Shown piece after piece: positions 62,443 through 64,000 of a stretch of 64,000 bases of DNA (position 1 is the stretch's first letter; each line of letters begins with the position of its first letter). The notes beneath the pieces were generated by a model that was given only the letters and a program-made list of their open reading frames with translations, was not told the origin of the DNA and searched no databases. Both the position numbers and the translations under genes were made by a program. Origin of the DNA: Amaranthus tricolor (taxonomy: Eukaryota; Streptophyta; Magnoliopsida; Caryophyllales; Amaranthaceae); assembly GCF_026212465.1 (NCBI RefSeq), contig NC_080060.1:22689475-22753474 (forward strand). Direction: 5' to 3'.

Positions 62443-64000
62443 TTGAAAATCATAGTCAGATGCGAGAAATTTCGTGCTAAGTTTCGATTTCATGGTTTCT
62501 TAAGCTTTTTTGGCACTTTCGCGCATAAAGTAGCTCAAACTTGGTTTGTTTTTCACGAAACTTGGCACACAACACTATTTGGTAAAGATTATTGTGTTGA
62601 AGTGTTTAGAATTGAAAATCATACTCATATGCTAGAAATTACGTGGTAAGTTTCAACTTTATGGGTTTTTAAGATTTTTTGTCACTTTCTCGCATAAAGA
62701 AGCTCAAACTTGGTTTGTTTTGCACGACACTTGGCACACAACACTATTTGTCATATATTATTATGTTGAAGTGGTTAGAATTGAAAATCCTAGTTATATG
62801 CTAGAAATTAGGTGGTAAGTTTCGACTTTATGGGTTTTTAAGATTTTTTGTCACTTTCGCGCATAAAGTAGCTCAAACTTGGTTTGTTTTGCACGACACT
62901 TGGCACACAACACTATTTGTCATATATTATTATGTTGAAGTGGTTAGAATTGAAAATCCTAGTTATATGCTAGAAATTACGTGGTAAGTTTCGACTTTAT
63001 GGGTTTTTAAGATTTTTTGTCACTTTCGCGCATAAAGTAGTTCAAACTTGGTTTGTTTTGCACGACACTTGGCACACAACACTATTTGTCATATATTTTA
63101 TGTTGAAGTGGTTAGAATTTAAAATCCTAGTTATATGCTAAAAATTACGTGTTAAGTTGCGATTTTAATTGTTTTTAAGCGTTTTTGGAACTTTCGCCTC
63201 GTAAAGTACCTCAAACTTTGTTTGTTTTACACGAAACCTGGCACACAATACTATTTGGTATATATTGTTGTGTTGAAGTGGTAGATTTTTAAATCACAGT
63301 CATATGCTAGTAATTACGTGCTAAGTTGCGATATTAATGGTTTTTAAGCTTTTTTGTCACTATCGTGCATAAAGTAGTTGAACCTTGGTTTTTTTTTTTG
63401 TCATGAAACATGGCACACAATACGATGTGGTATATATTATTTTGTTGAAGTGGTAATAAATGAAAATCATAGTCATATACTAGAAATTACGTGCTAAGTT
63501 GCGATATTAATGGTTTTTAAGGTTTTTTGTCACTCTCGCGCATAAAGTAAAACTTTGTTTGTTTTGCACGAATCTTGGCACACAATACTATTTGGTATAT
63601 TATTGTGTTGAAGTGGTTAGAATTGAAAATCATAGTCATATGCTAGAAATACGTGTTAAGTTGCGAATTTAAGGTTTTTAAGCGTTTTTGACACTTTCGC
63701 GCATAAAGTAGCTCAAACTTGGTATGTTTTGCACGAATCTTGGCACACATCAAAATTTGGCATATATTATTTTATTGAAGTGGTTAGAATTGAAATTCAT
63801 AGTCATATGCTAGAATATAAGTGTTATGTTGCAATTTTAAACGGTTTTTAAAAGTTTTTGTCACTTTCGCCCATAAAGTAGCTCAAACTTGGATTGTTTT
63901 GCACGAAACTTGGCACACAACATTATGTGGTATATATTATTGTGTTGAAGTGGTAAGAATTTAAATCATAGTCATATGCTAGAAATTACGTGTTAAGTGG
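62443..64000 (+). repeat. Partial HOR unit, type B
   Basis: Starts with the phase monomer and shows type B markers (GTTTTACACG near 63220, GTGCTAAGTTGCG near 63319). Cut by the window end after 1558 bp. Confidence 0.75.

Larger units (their letters stand above)
53543..64000 (+). repeat. Satellite array, plus orientation, right of the retroelement
   Basis: Continuation of the homogenised array, about 62 monomers, running off the window end. HOR spacing is less regular than to the left: units of 15, 9, 11 and 11 monomers and one incomplete unit. No other insertion was seen. Confidence 0.97.

Noticed and set aside
31243..62649. Repeated 68-codon open frame (KFRAKFRFHGFLSFFGTF...)
   Set aside because: It spans one satellite monomer, starts at TTG, and its sharing between sites follows from HOR identity. 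Useful only as a phase marker for HOR units.
1..64000. CRISPR-like array
   Set aside because: Repeats are contiguous 168-170 bp monomers with no unique spacers, and the context is plant nuclear satellite.
30034..64000. Definite centromere call
   Set aside because: Monomer size and HORs are suggestive, but no centromere-specific retrotransposon or chromatin evidence is available in the window.

Overview
The window is repeat-only plant nuclear DNA. About 53 kb is one AT-rich satellite family with a monomer of about 168-170 bp (roughly 315 copies), and a single young Ty1/copia LTR retrotransposon of the Sirevirus (SIRE/Maximus) type sits inside it. Nucleosome-sized tandem monomers, multi-monomer higher-order repeats (HORs) and a retroelement nested in the array are typical of plant pericentromeric, centromeric or other heterochromatic satellite blocks. 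No host gene, tRNA, rRNA or CRISPR array was found. The species cannot be named from sequence alone.

Layout. Positions 1-29933 hold satellite in one orientation (called minus). It is fairly diverged and built by large internal duplications: offsets of about 2.56, 1.19, 3.5-3.7, 6.45, 10.4 and 0.675 kb. Positions 29934-30033 are exactly 100 N, a scaffold gap. From 30034 to 64000 the same family runs in the opposite orientation (plus). Here it is highly homogenised into HOR units of 9 monomers (about 1519 bp, type A) and 10 monomers (about 1687 bp, type B), plus recombinant 10-, 11- and 15-monomer units. Because the orientation switch coincides with the gap, it may be a scaffolding artefact.

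The retrotransposon (42919-53537, 10619 bp) interrupts one type A unit. It has two 1443-bp LTRs beginning TGTTG and ending CAACA, differing at three noticed sites. It also has a perfect 5-bp target duplication (TGGTA), an initiator-tRNA-Met primer binding site, a long gag with two zinc knuckles, a protease fragment, integrase/reverse transcriptase/RNase H, a third envelope-position ORF, and two polypurine tracts. Subtracting the element and one TSD from the interrupted HOR restores exactly 1519 bp. The polyprotein is broken: gag and protease lie in different frames, and a deletion between protease and integrase removes the start of the integrase zinc finger. The copy is therefore probably non-autonomous despite its youth.

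Unusual signals lie inside the retroelement. The heptamer GGAACAG/CTGTTCC occurs at least 33 times, on both strands and in all three codon frames. Five consecutive small perfect or near-perfect hairpins sit in the transcribed part of each LTR. Both polypurine tracts sit in the loops of perfect inverted repeats. A TATA-like box plus pyrimidine-rich tract precedes the third ORF. In the satellite, chimeric HOR units and one scrambled monomer record unequal exchange or template switching.
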